64,000 nucleotides of DNA from an uncultured Ruminococcus sp. (GTDB lineage: Bacteria; Bacillota; Clostridia; Oscillospirales; Ruminococcaceae). Shown one piece after another: positions 1 to 7,859 of the stretch; within the stretch, counting starts at the first letter, position 1, and the number at the start of each line of letters is the position of its first letter. The translations under genes were made by a program, and so were the position numbers. The notes beneath the pieces are model-generated. The model did not search any database. It saw only the letters and a program-made list of their open reading frames with translations, and had not been told where the DNA came from. The stretch spans positions 48,864 through 112,863 of the forward strand of contig CAMKMD010000003.1 of NCBI GenBank assembly GCA_946413815.1, given 5' to 3'.

Positions 1-1
1 A

Positions 2-919
2 GGCATCGGCGGATTCGGCGGCCTCTTTGAGCTCGACACAACAGGCATATCAAAGCCCGTCCTCGTTTCCGGTACAGACGGTGTAGGCACAAAGATCAAG
101 ATAGCATTCGTTATGGACAAGCATGATACAGTAGGTATCGACTGCGTTGCCATGTGTGTCAACGATATCATCTGCTGCGGCGCAAAGCCCCTGTTCTTCC
201 TCGACTATATCGCCTGCGGCAAGAACTACCCGGAGAAGATCGAGAAGATCGTTGCCGGCGTTGCCGAGGGCTGTGTACAGGCAGGCTGTGCCCTTATCGG
301 CGGAGAGACTGCGGAGCATCCCGGTCTTATGCCTCTTGACGAGTACGACCTGGCAGGCTTCTCTGTAGGCGTGGTTGACAAGGACAAGATCCTCCAGCCC
401 GATACACAGAAGGCAGGCGACGTTCTCATCGCTATCAAGTCAAGCGGAGTACACTCCAACGGCTTCTCACTTGTAAGAAGCGTATTTGATATCAATCAGC
501 AGAACCTGAATATGCACTTTGACGATCTGGGTATGTCCCTCGGCGAGTGCCTGCTGACTCCCACACGCATCTACGTAAAGGCTCTTCTCAGCCTTATAGA
601 TGCAGTGAACGTAAAGAGCGTCTCACATATCACAGGCGGCGGCTTCTACGAGAATATCCCGAGAGCCCTCCCGAAGAATCTTGCAGCAAAGATCGAGCGC
701 GACGCAGTAGACGTTCTCCCGATCTTCAAGCTCATTGCAAGAGCCGGCAACATCCCGGAGCGTGATATGTTCAACACCTTCAATATGGGCGTCGGCATGA
801 TCGTATCCGTAGACAAGAACGATGCTGACAAGGCTGTAGAGGTTCTGAAGGCAGCCGGCGAGGACGCTTATGTTCTCGGCGAGCTCGTTGAGTCAGAGGA
901 AGGCGTTATCATCTGCTGA
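2..919 (+). CDS. purM: Phosphoribosylformylglycinamidine cyclo-ligase, 5' truncated by window edge
   Basis: PurM (AIR synthetase) closes the imidazole ring of purines: FGAM plus ATP gives AIR. It is a cytosolic homodimer. The frame is open from base 2 to the TGA at 917-919, so about 305 residues are present and the true start lies upstream. The N-terminal part shows [12 protein letters not shown] followed by [15 protein letters not shown], the AIRS-family ATP/substrate loop. [25 protein letters not shown] and [13 protein letters not shown] are also family hallmarks. It is the first visible gene of a long purine run. The next gene starts 1 bp after its stop, so they are almost certainly co-transcribed. 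Only the extreme N-terminus is missing. Confidence 0.97.
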   Translation, partial: GIGGFGGLFELDTTGISKPVLVSGTDGVGTKIKIAFVMDKHDTVGIDCVAMCVNDIICCGAKPLFFLDYIACGKNYPEKIEKIVAGVAEGCVQAGCALIGGETAEHPGLMPLDEYDLAGFSVGVVDKDKILQPDTQKAGDVLIAIKSSGVHSNGFSLVRSVFDINQQNLNMHFDDLGMSLGECLLTPTRIYVKALLSLIDAVNVKSVSHITGGGFYENIPRALPKNLAAKIERDAVDVLPIFKLIARAGNIPERDMFNTFNMGVGMIVSVDKNDADKAVEVLKAAGEDAYVLGELVESEEGVIIC

Positions 920-920
920 T

Positions 921-1388
921 ATGTATCTTCTCCTTATATCCGGCATAATAGTGCTCCTGCTGGGGCTGGCGGTCATAGCCGCCGGCATACGGCAGGGCAC
1001 ATCACGCATATCCGCCGAGGAGCGCTATGAGGAGGCAGAGGGCAGCATTATAGCTATGAAGTCCCGCCTCACCGTGCATACTGTAAACTTCATCCCGCTG
1101 ATATCGAAGGAATACAGCGCAGCGGTGGAGTTCATGGCGTCTGACGGCAGGATATTCACGGTGGCAATGCCCTACGTCCTGAAAGCCTCGGCAGAGTACC
1201 GGGACGAGCGTGCCGCCTACGAGAACGGCACTCCCGTTGCAGTGAAGTACGATCCCGCAGATCCGCAGATATGCTACATCGGCGACAACAGGGGCTTCCG
1301 TATGCGTGAGATAATATACAAGGTAATAGCGGCAGTCCCCCTGCTGCTCATCGGCTATGGACTTATCTGGTGGCATTTCCACATATAA
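921..1388 (+). CDS. Small membrane protein, DUF3592-like
   Basis: A 155-residue protein of unknown function. An N-terminal hydrophobic helix (about residues 2-21, LLLISGIIVLLLGLAVIAAG) is followed by a soluble beta-rich segment and a second helix near the C-terminus (about 132-150). The middle (EGSIIAMKSRL, then AAVEFMASDGRIFTV, then VAVKYDPADPQICYI) has the DUF3592 layout of a short extracytoplasmic domain between two membrane helices. The ATG lies 1 bp after the purM stop, indicating translational coupling. A second protein with the same architecture is at 2287-2760, so the expansin gene is bracketed by two of these. No catalytic motif is visible. Confidence 0.75.
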   Translation: MYLLLISGIIVLLLGLAVIAAGIRQGTSRISAEERYEEAEGSIIAMKSRLTVHTVNFIPLISKEYSAAVEFMASDGRIFTVAMPYVLKASAEYRDERAAYENGTPVAVKYDPADPQICYIGDNRGFRMREIIYKVIAAVPLLLIGYGLIWWHFHI

Positions 1389-1401
1389 GGTTGTGATAGT
1401 A

Positions 1402-2274
1402 GTGAAAAGGATCATCCCATTGCTGACAGCATCCCTGATACTCACATCATCGCTCTCCGGAGTGCAGTCATCATCCGCAGTCTCCGACCCGAAGGATATA
1501 AACGGCGATGGCGTCGTTGACTCTTTTGACGTTGTAGCCGGACGCAAAGCCGGCATACCGGAGGAGGAGCTGAAAGCCGTGGCGGATTTCGTCCTCGGCA
1601 AGCGTCCCGAGCCTGTCCTTAACAGCGAGGGCGTACTTATCGACGAAAGCTGTATACTCGAGCCCAAGGGCACAGTGCATACCGGTGACGGCACCTTCTA
1701 CGGAGGCGGCTATGTGGGCGGATGCGCCATGCTCGATCCGGTATCGACAGATTACTGGATAGTGGCCATGAACCTTGCGGACTACAACGAAGGTCAGCTT
1801 GCCGGCGCCTACCTTGAAGTCACAGGCGAGCTTGGCACTATAAATATGCTGGTCACAGACCTTCTGCCTGAGGGCAAGAAGGGCGACCTTGACCTTTACA
1901 CCGATGCCTTCCCCCTCATAGCCCCCGTAGAAAAGGGCAGAGTCCCGGTCAGCTGGAAGATAGTCCCTCTTGATACCGCAGCAGACGCACCTGTCTGCTA
2001 TAAGTACAAGGAGGGCACCACGGAGTTCTGGTGCGGAGTGCAGGTGAGAAATCACCGCTACCCCATAACCCGTCTGGAATACCTCGATGAGAACGGCAAT
2101 TTCAAGGAGATAGGAAGGCGCCGCTACAATTACTTTGAATCGAACGAAATGGGCGCAGGCCCTTTTACGTTCCGCATAACCGACATCTACGGTCAGGTAG
2201 TCATAGACGAGGGCATCCCCCTGTCCTATGACGACACAGAGATAATACCGGGGCACGTCCAGTTCCCCGAATAA
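1402..2274 (+). CDS. Secreted bacterial expansin with an N-terminal half-dockerin
   Basis: About 290 residues, taking the GTG at 1402 (upstream TAAGG as ribosome site; the TTG at 1391 is an alternative). A signal peptide (VKRIIPLLTASLILTSSLSG) is followed by DINGDGVVDSFDVVAGRKAG, a single dockerin-type calcium-binding repeat. The segment ending VADFVLGKR resembles the end of a second repeat whose calcium loop is lost. The rest matches bacterial EXLX1-type expansins: GTFYGGGYVGGCAML, YLEVTGELG, VTDLLPEGKKGDLDL with the conserved Asp residues of domain 1, then VQVRNHRYPI and YNYFE of domain 2. Expansins loosen cellulose without hydrolysis. A wall-acting protein inside a purine operon is unexpected. 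The expansin call is firm; the half-dockerin is inferred. Confidence 0.85.
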   Translation: MKRIIPLLTASLILTSSLSGVQSSSAVSDPKDINGDGVVDSFDVVAGRKAGIPEEELKAVADFVLGKRPEPVLNSEGVLIDESCILEPKGTVHTGDGTFYGGGYVGGCAMLDPVSTDYWIVAMNLADYNEGQLAGAYLEVTGELGTINMLVTDLLPEGKKGDLDLYTDAFPLIAPVEKGRVPVSWKIVPLDTAADAPVCYKYKEGTTEFWCGVQVRNHRYPITRLEYLDENGNFKEIGRRRYNYFESNEMGAGPFTFRITDIYGQVVIDEGIPLSYDDTEIIPGHVQFPE

Positions 2275-2286
2275 CCGGAGGAAGAA

Positions 2287-2760
2287 ATGAAGGTAGAAAA
2301 GATAGATTATGTCTGGGTCATCCTGTCGTGGGTGATAGTTGCATTCACATTTACGAAGGGATGTCTTTCCATAGGCGTGCTGATAATATATGCTCTCATG
2401 GCAGCCCTGATGCTGTATCATATGTTCACGGTAAAGAAACGCATCTCCGGCACTCAGACTGCAATAGGAGAGGTGACAGGCTATCACACCTCTGACAAGA
2501 GCAAGCTGGTCTATCCCATCGTCAGGTTCGAGACCGAGTCCGGCAGAACAGTCACCTCGGTATGCTCCGCCGGCGATACAGAGCGCCTCTATGAGGAAGG
2601 AAGCTCTGAGATGGTGTGCTATGATCCGCTCGATCCCATGTTTTTCTACTTTGCTGACCGTGAGGACGAGCTCACAAGTCCCTACCGCAGTTATATCATC
2701 TTCGGCGGTATCGCCGCATTCATTCTCTTCCTTGTGGTAAGAGCGATATTCGGCGGCTGA
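2287..2760 (+). CDS. Small membrane protein, DUF3592-like
   Basis: 157 residues; the ATG follows CGGAGGAAGAA (good Shine-Dalgarno). Two close N-terminal hydrophobic helices (about residues 8-24 and 28-45) precede a soluble domain, with a final helix at about 134-152. The soluble part carries GEVTGYHTSDKSKLVYPIVRF, then GRTVTSVCSAGDTERLYEEGS and VCYDPLDPMFFYF, the same order of motifs as in the protein at 921-1388 and in DUF3592 proteins generally. It sits between the expansin gene and purN with short spacers on both sides. Function unknown; possibly a sensor or chaperone-like envelope protein, but nothing in the sequence decides this. Confidence 0.72.
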   Translation: MKVEKIDYVWVILSWVIVAFTFTKGCLSIGVLIIYALMAALMLYHMFTVKKRISGTQTAIGEVTGYHTSDKSKLVYPIVRFETESGRTVTSVCSAGDTERLYEEGSSEMVCYDPLDPMFFYFADREDELTSPYRSYIIFGGIAAFILFLVVRAIFGG

Positions 2761-2787
2761 TAAATACCTGACAGGAGGAATAAAGAA

Positions 2788-3414
2788 ATGAAGAATATAG
2801 TAGTGCTGGTTTCCGGCGGAGGAACTAACCTCCAGGCGCTCATCGACGCACAGGATTCCGGCATCATACAGGGCGGCAGGATAACCTGCGTCATCGCTTC
2901 AAAGCCGGGAGTATTCGCCCTTGAAAGAGCGGCAAAGGCCGGCATCCCCTCGAGGGTGATCCCCCGTAAGGAGTATCCCGACAGCCTTTCCTACAGCAAG
3001 GCCATACTTGAGGCTCTTAACGAAGAGAAGGCAGACCTTGTGGTACTGGCAGGCTTCATGATCATTCTTGACGAGTGCGTGACGAAGGCCTACGCCTATA
3101 AGATAATCAACGTGCATCCGGCTCTCATCCCCTCCTTCTGCGGCGAAGGCTTCTACGGCCTGAAGGTGCACGAAGCTGCCCTTGAATACGGAGTAAAGGT
3201 GAGCGGAGCCACCATACATTTCGTCAACGAGAAGGCAGATGCCGGAGCTATCATACTCCAGGGCACAGTCAATGTGGAAATGGATGACACCCCCGAGATA
3301 CTCCAGAGACGCATAATGGAGAACGTGGAGTGGAAGCTCCTTCCGAAGGCTGTCTCGCTGTTCTGTCAGGACAAGATAGACATCGTTGACGGAAAGGCCT
3401 ATGTGAGGGAATGA
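2788..3414 (+). CDS. purN: Phosphoribosylglycinamide formyltransferase
   Basis: PurN transfers the formyl group of 10-formyl-THF to GAR in purine synthesis. The 208-residue length is normal. The N-terminus (VLVSGGGTNLQALIDA) is the phosphate-binding loop. LVVLAGFMIILDE, then INVHPALIPSF with the catalytic Asn-His region, and VSGATIHFVNEKADAGAI with the catalytic Asp are all present. A strong ribosome site (CAGGAGGAATAAAG) precedes the ATG. It is spaced like an operon member and its stop is 1 bp from the next start. The enzyme looks intact. Confidence 0.96.
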   Translation: MKNIVVLVSGGGTNLQALIDAQDSGIIQGGRITCVIASKPGVFALERAAKAGIPSRVIPRKEYPDSLSYSKAILEALNEEKADLVVLAGFMIILDECVTKAYAYKIINVHPALIPSFCGEGFYGLKVHEAALEYGVKVSGATIHFVNEKADAGAIILQGTVNVEMDDTPEILQRRIMENVEWKLLPKAVSLFCQDKIDIVDGKAYVRE

Positions 3415-3415
3415 T

Positions 3416-3985
3416 ATGGGTACCCTTATCGAAAGTCTGAAACAGAAGCAGACCATACAGAAGCTCTTCCTCTGCTTCATGATGTACGCCGTGCTCGGCT
3501 GGTGCTATGAGGTAGTGCTGGAGACCTTCATCTATAAATGGGGCTTCTCCAACAGAGGAGTCCTCTTCGGCCCCTACTGCCCGGTATACGGCGTGGGAGC
3601 ACTCACCTTCCTGCTTCTCTTCGGCAGGTTCAAAAAGAAGAAGTACACCCTTCCCTTTGAGATATTTGTAAAGCCGGTGCTCATATTCCTTGGCTGCATG
3701 GCGGCGGCGACGCTCATAGAGCTCATCGCCAGCTATATACTGGAAGCCGCGACGGGCGGCTGGCCGTGGCAGACCTACGCACGGTACAAATACAACTTCC
3801 AGGCAAGGATAGCCCTCTCGACCTCCCTGAGGTTCGGACTCGGAGGACTCTTCTTCATGTACATCGTACAGCCCTTCTTTGACTGGCTCCTTTCAAAGCC
3901 GTCAGCGAAGGCCATAAACATCACCGCACTCATTGTGGCGCTCATAGTCGCCGCTGACTGCATATACACATTCTTTATAAAGTAA
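3416..3985 (+). CDS. Polytopic membrane protein, putative ABC-transporter type IV (CmpB-like) family
   Basis: 189 residues with about five hydrophobic helices. The N-terminal helix contains FMMYAVLGWCYEVVLETF and is followed by GFSNRGVLFGPYCPVYGVGA. This pattern (GWxYE, then NRGxLxGPxxPIYG) marks the PF06541 family, long annotated as putative ABC-transporter type IV, although no ATPase is encoded nearby. A GGWPWQTY segment lies in the middle. The start is 1 bp after the purN stop. The biochemical role of the family is unknown. Confidence 0.75.
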   Translation: MGTLIESLKQKQTIQKLFLCFMMYAVLGWCYEVVLETFIYKWGFSNRGVLFGPYCPVYGVGALTFLLLFGRFKKKKYTLPFEIFVKPVLIFLGCMAAATLIELIASYILEAATGGWPWQTYARYKYNFQARIALSTSLRFGLGGLFFMYIVQPFFDWLLSKPSAKAINITALIVALIVAADCIYTFFIK

Positions 3986-3998
3986 AAGGAGAATCGTT

Positions 3999-4712
3999 AT
4001 GAAAAAGCTCGATCTTGCAACACAGCTCAATACAAATGACTACCCCGGAAGAGGCATCGTAATAGGTAAGTCCGCAGACGGCAAGTACGCAGTTACGGCT
4101 TACTTCATCATGGGAAGAAGCGAGAACAGCCGCAACCGTGTATTCGTAGAGGACGGCGAGGGCATCCGCACACAGGCATTCGATCCCTCCAAGCTCACAG
4201 ATCCCCACCTTATCATCTACTCTCCCGTAAGAGTACTCGGCAACAAGCTCATCGTAACAAACGGTGACCAGACAGATACTATCTATGAGCTCATGGACAA
4301 GCAGTACACCTTCGAGCAGGCTCTCCGCACAAGAGAGTTCGAGGACGATGCTCCCAACTACACACCCCGTATTTCCGGTATCCTCCGTTTCGGTGAGGAG
4401 GGCTTCAACTACGCAATGTCCATCCTCAAGAGCGCAAACGGCAACCCTGATTCCTGCCAGCGCTTCACCTACTCCTACACCAACCCCGTAAACGGCGAGG
4501 GACACTTCATCCATACATATATGGGCGACGGCAACCCCCTTCCCAGCTTTGAGGGCGAGCCCGAGCTGGTAGGCATCTCCGGAAATATCGACGAGTTCAC
4601 CGACATGGTATGGAACAATCTCAGTGAGGCCAACAAGGTATCTCTCTTCGTTCGCTTTGTAGACCTTGAAACAGGCAGGTACGAGACACGCATCGTAAAC
4701 AAGAACAAGTAA
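3999..4712 (+). CDS. purO: IMP cyclohydrolase, PurO-like
   Basis: 237 residues resembling the PurO-type IMP cyclohydrolase (PF07826), which closes FAICAR to IMP and is unrelated in fold to the cyclohydrolase half of PurH. Visible features are NDYPGRGIVIGKSADGKYAV near the N-terminus, YFIMGRSENSRNRVF, LIIYSPVRVLGN and TPRISGIL, all typical of this family. The ribosome site is AAAGGAGAATCGTT. The nearby gene at 6652 encodes only the transformylase half of PurH, so together they supply both final steps. The family is known from archaea and also occurs in clostridia. The symbol is used by similarity. Confidence 0.88.
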   Translation: MKKLDLATQLNTNDYPGRGIVIGKSADGKYAVTAYFIMGRSENSRNRVFVEDGEGIRTQAFDPSKLTDPHLIIYSPVRVLGNKLIVTNGDQTDTIYELMDKQYTFEQALRTREFEDDAPNYTPRISGILRFGEEGFNYAMSILKSANGNPDSCQRFTYSYTNPVNGEGHFIHTYMGDGNPLPSFEGEPELVGISGNIDEFTDMVWNNLSEANKVSLFVRFVDLETGRYETRIVNKNK

Positions 4713-4718
4713 GACGCT

Positions 4719-5258
4719 ATGAATCTTGATACCGTAAAATGTCCCGGCTGCGGAGCTGACATCACCTTCCGCAAAGGATCGCGTACTTCAAAATGTGAAT
4801 ACTGCGGTTCTGTAGCTACACTCGGCAATGCACTCGAGGCTCTTGAGGCCGATGCCGAGCTTGACCGCCGTGTTGCCGAGATTGCCGAGCGTGAGGCAGA
4901 GGTAAAGCGCCACGAGAATGCGTCGGCGGATTACAGGGCAGCTATGGAAAAATGGAAGAAAAAGGGCCGCATCCCTGTTATACTGTCAGGTGTTCTGTGG
5001 TTCCTCGGCGGTATGCTGCTGGAGTTCGATCTTGACGGCTGGGGCGTGCTGATGATACTTGCAGCATTCGGCATATTCTTTGCAGCTCCGGTAGTCTTGG
5101 CCGCATCCGAGCCCGACGGCAGCAGGCTGCCCGGTTCTCCCGCACCTCCGCCGAAGAAGTTTGCAACAGCTCTGAAGTATTACGGACTCTGCTTAGCCAC
5201 ATCGGCTGTAGGACTTATCGCAGCGGCGATCATTTCCGTTACGCTTATAGAAAAGTAA
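4719..5258 (+). CDS. Zinc-ribbon membrane protein
   Basis: 179 residues. The N-terminus has a treble-clef or zinc-ribbon pair (VKCPGCGADITF, then SKCEYCGS: CxxC-x14-CxxC). A charged coiled-coil-like stretch rich in Glu and Arg follows (about residues 40-75, EAEVKRHENASADYRAAMEK). Two hydrophobic helices come next (about 88-125) and one at the C-terminus (about 155-175). It starts 6 bp after the cyclohydrolase stop and is paralogous in layout to the next gene. Function unknown; possibly an assembly or sensing protein at the cytoplasmic face. Confidence 0.7.
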   Translation: MNLDTVKCPGCGADITFRKGSRTSKCEYCGSVATLGNALEALEADAELDRRVAEIAEREAEVKRHENASADYRAAMEKWKKKGRIPVILSGVLWFLGGMLLEFDLDGWGVLMILAAFGIFFAAPVVLAASEPDGSRLPGSPAPPPKKFATALKYYGLCLATSAVGLIAAAIISVTLIEK

Positions 5259-5261
5259 GGT

Positions 5262-5828
5262 ATGAGTACATCCATGAAATGCCCGTCCTGCGGAGCGGAT
5301 ATATCCTACGGCAGCACGGACATCAAAGCGCAGTGCAGCTACTGCATGAATATATACAAGGTCCCCGAGGGCACTCCCTGGGTGCCGGAGCCGGAATTAC
5401 CGCCGGAGCCGGTGCTTGAACCGGTCCACGCTGATGAGGTCCCCGGACCGTTGCAGCATACCGGAACGGAAAGCCCGGAGAATCCCGAAGAAGAGCCGGT
5501 ATACGGCCGCTCGGAGTACCGCCGCAGATTGAAAAGCTGGCGGCGCACCTATCTTGTATTCCTTCTGATATTCTGTGCGGTCTACGGATTCGGCAAGATG
5601 CGGGAAATAAGGCTCGGCGGCGAACACGGCTCATTTGCGGTCATAGCTGCCACGGTACTGTTTTTATTCTCACCTTTCGCATTCATGCAGACAAGACCCA
5701 TACCGCCCGGATTGGTGAATCCGCTCAGGTACAAGGCCGGAAGGACCGCAAGGACGATCTTACTGCTGATGATAAACTTTGCAGCGATGACAGCAACAGG
5801 TATGCTGGTGGATCATTTATCTGACTGA
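5262..5828 (+). CDS. Zinc-ribbon membrane protein, paralogue of previous gene
   Basis: 188 residues. The start MSTSMKCPSCGADISY and then KAQCSYCMNIY give the same CxxC/CxxC ribbon as the upstream protein. A Pro/Glu-rich linker (about residues 40-75) follows, then two pairs of hydrophobic segments (about 95-150 and 163-182) with a conserved TRPIPPG turn. The start is 3 bp after the preceding stop. A third, broken relative follows at 5867-6123, so this is a small tandem family. Function unknown. Confidence 0.68.
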   Translation: MSTSMKCPSCGADISYGSTDIKAQCSYCMNIYKVPEGTPWVPEPELPPEPVLEPVHADEVPGPLQHTGTESPENPEEEPVYGRSEYRRRLKSWRRTYLVFLLIFCAVYGFGKMREIRLGGEHGSFAVIAATVLFLFSPFAFMQTRPIPPGLVNPLRYKAGRTARTILLLMINFAAMTATGMLVDHLSD

Positions 5829-5866
5829 CAAAAGCTCCCTGACAGACGGGGCGAAGGAGAATTGAT

Positions 5867-6123
5867 ATGCCTTCAATAAAATGTCCCGCCCGGGCCCGGA
5901 GGAGATAGCACCGGTCCTGCTGTTTGTGGGTATAGCTTTGTATGCGATATCTCCATCAAAGGCAGCCGAGACAAGACCGCTTCCGATGTGGATGATGCGC
6001 AGCACCGAGATACGTGAGGCAAGGAGGAAGGCAGCAATGGCATTTGTTATCCTTGTACACGCAGGAGTGGAGATCGGCCTTTTCTTCCTTGTGAAGGCCA
6101 TATTTTTGAGGATACAGGTATGA
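5867..6123 (+). pseudogene. Broken third zinc-ribbon paralogue
   Basis: A good ribosome site (GAAGGAGAATTGAT) precedes an ATG at 5867 that encodes MPSIKCPARARRR and then stops. MPSIKCP matches the start of the two upstream zinc-ribbon proteins, but the rest of the ribbon is gone. In the next frame (5881-6123) an open stretch resumes with a hydrophobic segment, a TRPLP turn and a final helix, matching the C-terminal half of the 5262 protein (TRPIP). The simplest reading is an internal deletion plus frameshift that fused the start of a paralogue to its tail. The ATG at 5881 might still give an 80-residue membrane peptide. Confidence 0.6.
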
Positions 6124-6611
6124 AGATATCATTTGACCTTGACGAGACACTGTTCGTGAATCCTGCGGAGGTGCCGACCGAGCCGGAGCTTAAATTCCCG
6201 TACAACAAGCTGTACAGGGACAGGCTCAGAAAGGGCGCAGTTGAGCTTCTGAAGGAGATAAACGAATCAGATACAGAGCTGTGGATATACACCACCTCCA
6301 ACAGGACAGAGCGCTATATCAACGGCATATTCAGACACTACGGCATAAGGATAGACAGCATAGTCAATGCCCCGCGGCACGAAAAGGAAGTCGCAAGGGG
6401 CAGACCTAATTTCCCGTCGAAGTACCCCTCGGTATACCGCATAGACCTCCACGTTGACGATGAGAAGTCGGTATACGAAAACGGCGTAGCCTACGGCTTC
6501 CGTGTCTACCGCATCACCAACGACGATGCGGACTGGGCGGACAACATCCGCCGTGAACTGGAGAGGATACGCAGAGGGAAATCGGCAGATGACGGTCAGA
6601 ACGACCGCTGA
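6120..6611 (+). CDS. HAD-superfamily phosphatase-like protein
   Basis: 163 residues. Motif I is at the extreme N-terminus (ISFDLDETLFV, the two nucleophile/acid Asps of the HAD fold). Motif II is IYTTSNRTERYI and the motif IV acidic pair is in DLHVDDEKSV. The ATG overlaps the preceding TGA by 4 bp (ATGA), so translation is probably coupled. The lack of a cap domain and the short length suggest a small C0/C1-type HAD hydrolase; the substrate cannot be read from sequence. The C-terminus is Arg/Lys-rich. Confidence 0.8.
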   Translation: MKISFDLDETLFVNPAEVPTEPELKFPYNKLYRDRLRKGAVELLKEINESDTELWIYTTSNRTERYINGIFRHYGIRIDSIVNAPRHEKEVARGRPNFPSKYPSVYRIDLHVDDEKSVYENGVAYGFRVYRITNDDADWADNIRRELERIRRGKSADDGQNDR

Positions 6612-6651
6612 TAATCAGGCATTATGAATTATATTTAAGGAGGACATTATC

Positions 6652-7833
6652 ATGTCAAATGAAATGCAGTTAAAGTACGGATGCAATCCGAATCAGAAGC
6701 CTTCAAGAGTATATATGGCTGACGGCAGCGAGCTCCCCATCGAGGTGCTCTGCGGAAAGCCCGGCTATATCAACCTTCTTGACGCTTTCAACGGCTGGCA
6801 GCTCGTAAAGGAGCTCAAGGCAGCTACAGGTATGTGTGCAGCAACTTCCTTCAAGCACGTATCTCCTGCCGGCGCAGCTATCGGACGTCCTCTCTCCGAT
6901 GATCTCAAGAAGATCTACTGGGTAGACGATCTCGGCGAGCTCTCACCCCTTGCAAGCGCTTACGCAAGAGCAAGAGGCGCAGACAGAATGTCCTCCTACG
7001 GTGATTTCATCGCTCTTTCCGACAAGGTGGATGTATGTACCGCAAAGATGATCCAGCGCGAGGTATCCGACGGCGTTATCGCTCCCGACTACGATCCCGA
7101 GGCCCTGGAGATCCTGAAGTCCAAGAGAAAGGGCACATACTGCATACTGAAGATAGACGAGAACTACAAGCCCGCACCTATCGAGACAAAGCAGGTGTTC
7201 GGCGTTTCCTTCGAGCAGGGACGCAACGAGCTCGATATCAACCGTGAGCTCCTTGCAAATATAGTTACAGAGAACAAGGATATCCCCGACGACAAGAAGG
7301 ACGATCTCCTCATCTCTCTCATCACACTGAAGTACACACAGTCCAACTCCGTATGCTACGTAAAGGACGGACAGGCTATCGGTATCGGTGCAGGCCAGCA
7401 GTCACGTATCCACTGCACACGTCTTGCCGGCCAGAAGGCTGACAACTGGTGGCTGAGACAGTCACCCCAGGTAATGGGACTCCAGTTCGTTGACGATATC
7501 CGCAGAGCAGACCGTGACAACGCTATCGATGTATATATCGGCGACGAGTATGAGGACGTTCTCCGTGAGGGCGAGTGGCAGAGGATATTCAAGGTAAAGC
7601 CCGCTGTATTCACAAGGGAAGAGAAGAAGGCATGGCTGGCAAAGAACACAGGCGTATGCCTCGGCTCTGACGCATTCTTCCCCTTCGGCGACAACATCGA
7701 GAGAGCAAAGAAGTCCGGCGTTGAGTACATCGCAGAGCCCGGCGGTTCTATCCGTGACGACAACGTTATCGAGACCTGCAACAAGTACAATATAGCAATG
7801 GCCTTCACAGGCATCAGACTTTTCCATCACTGA
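6652..7833 (+). CDS. purH: Stand-alone AICAR transformylase (PurH C-terminal domain only)
   Basis: 393 residues. The enzyme formylates AICAR with 10-formyl-THF. Usual PurH is a two-domain protein of about 520 residues; here only the transformylase half is present. Visible motifs are LKYGCNPNQKPSRVY at the N-terminus, ATSFKHVSPAGAAIG with the catalytic Lys-His, YGDFIALSD, and GIGAGQQSRIHCTRLAGQKA, the folate/AICAR site. SDAFFPFGDNIERA and AEPGGSIRDD close the domain. The ribosome site AAGGAGGACATTATC precedes the ATG. It pairs functionally with the PurO-like protein at 3999-4712. The symbol is applied to the half-protein. Confidence 0.92.
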   Translation: MSNEMQLKYGCNPNQKPSRVYMADGSELPIEVLCGKPGYINLLDAFNGWQLVKELKAATGMCAATSFKHVSPAGAAIGRPLSDDLKKIYWVDDLGELSPLASAYARARGADRMSSYGDFIALSDKVDVCTAKMIQREVSDGVIAPDYDPEALEILKSKRKGTYCILKIDENYKPAPIETKQVFGVSFEQGRNELDINRELLANIVTENKDIPDDKKDDLLISLITLKYTQSNSVCYVKDGQAIGIGAGQQSRIHCTRLAGQKADNWWLRQSPQVMGLQFVDDIRRADRDNAIDVYIGDEYEDVLREGEWQRIFKVKPAVFTREEKKAWLAKNTGVCLGSDAFFPFGDNIERAKKSGVEYIAEPGGSIRDDNVIETCNKYNIAMAFTGIRLFHH

Positions 7834-7859
7834 TAAAACAAAGGGGTATTATTGAAAAA

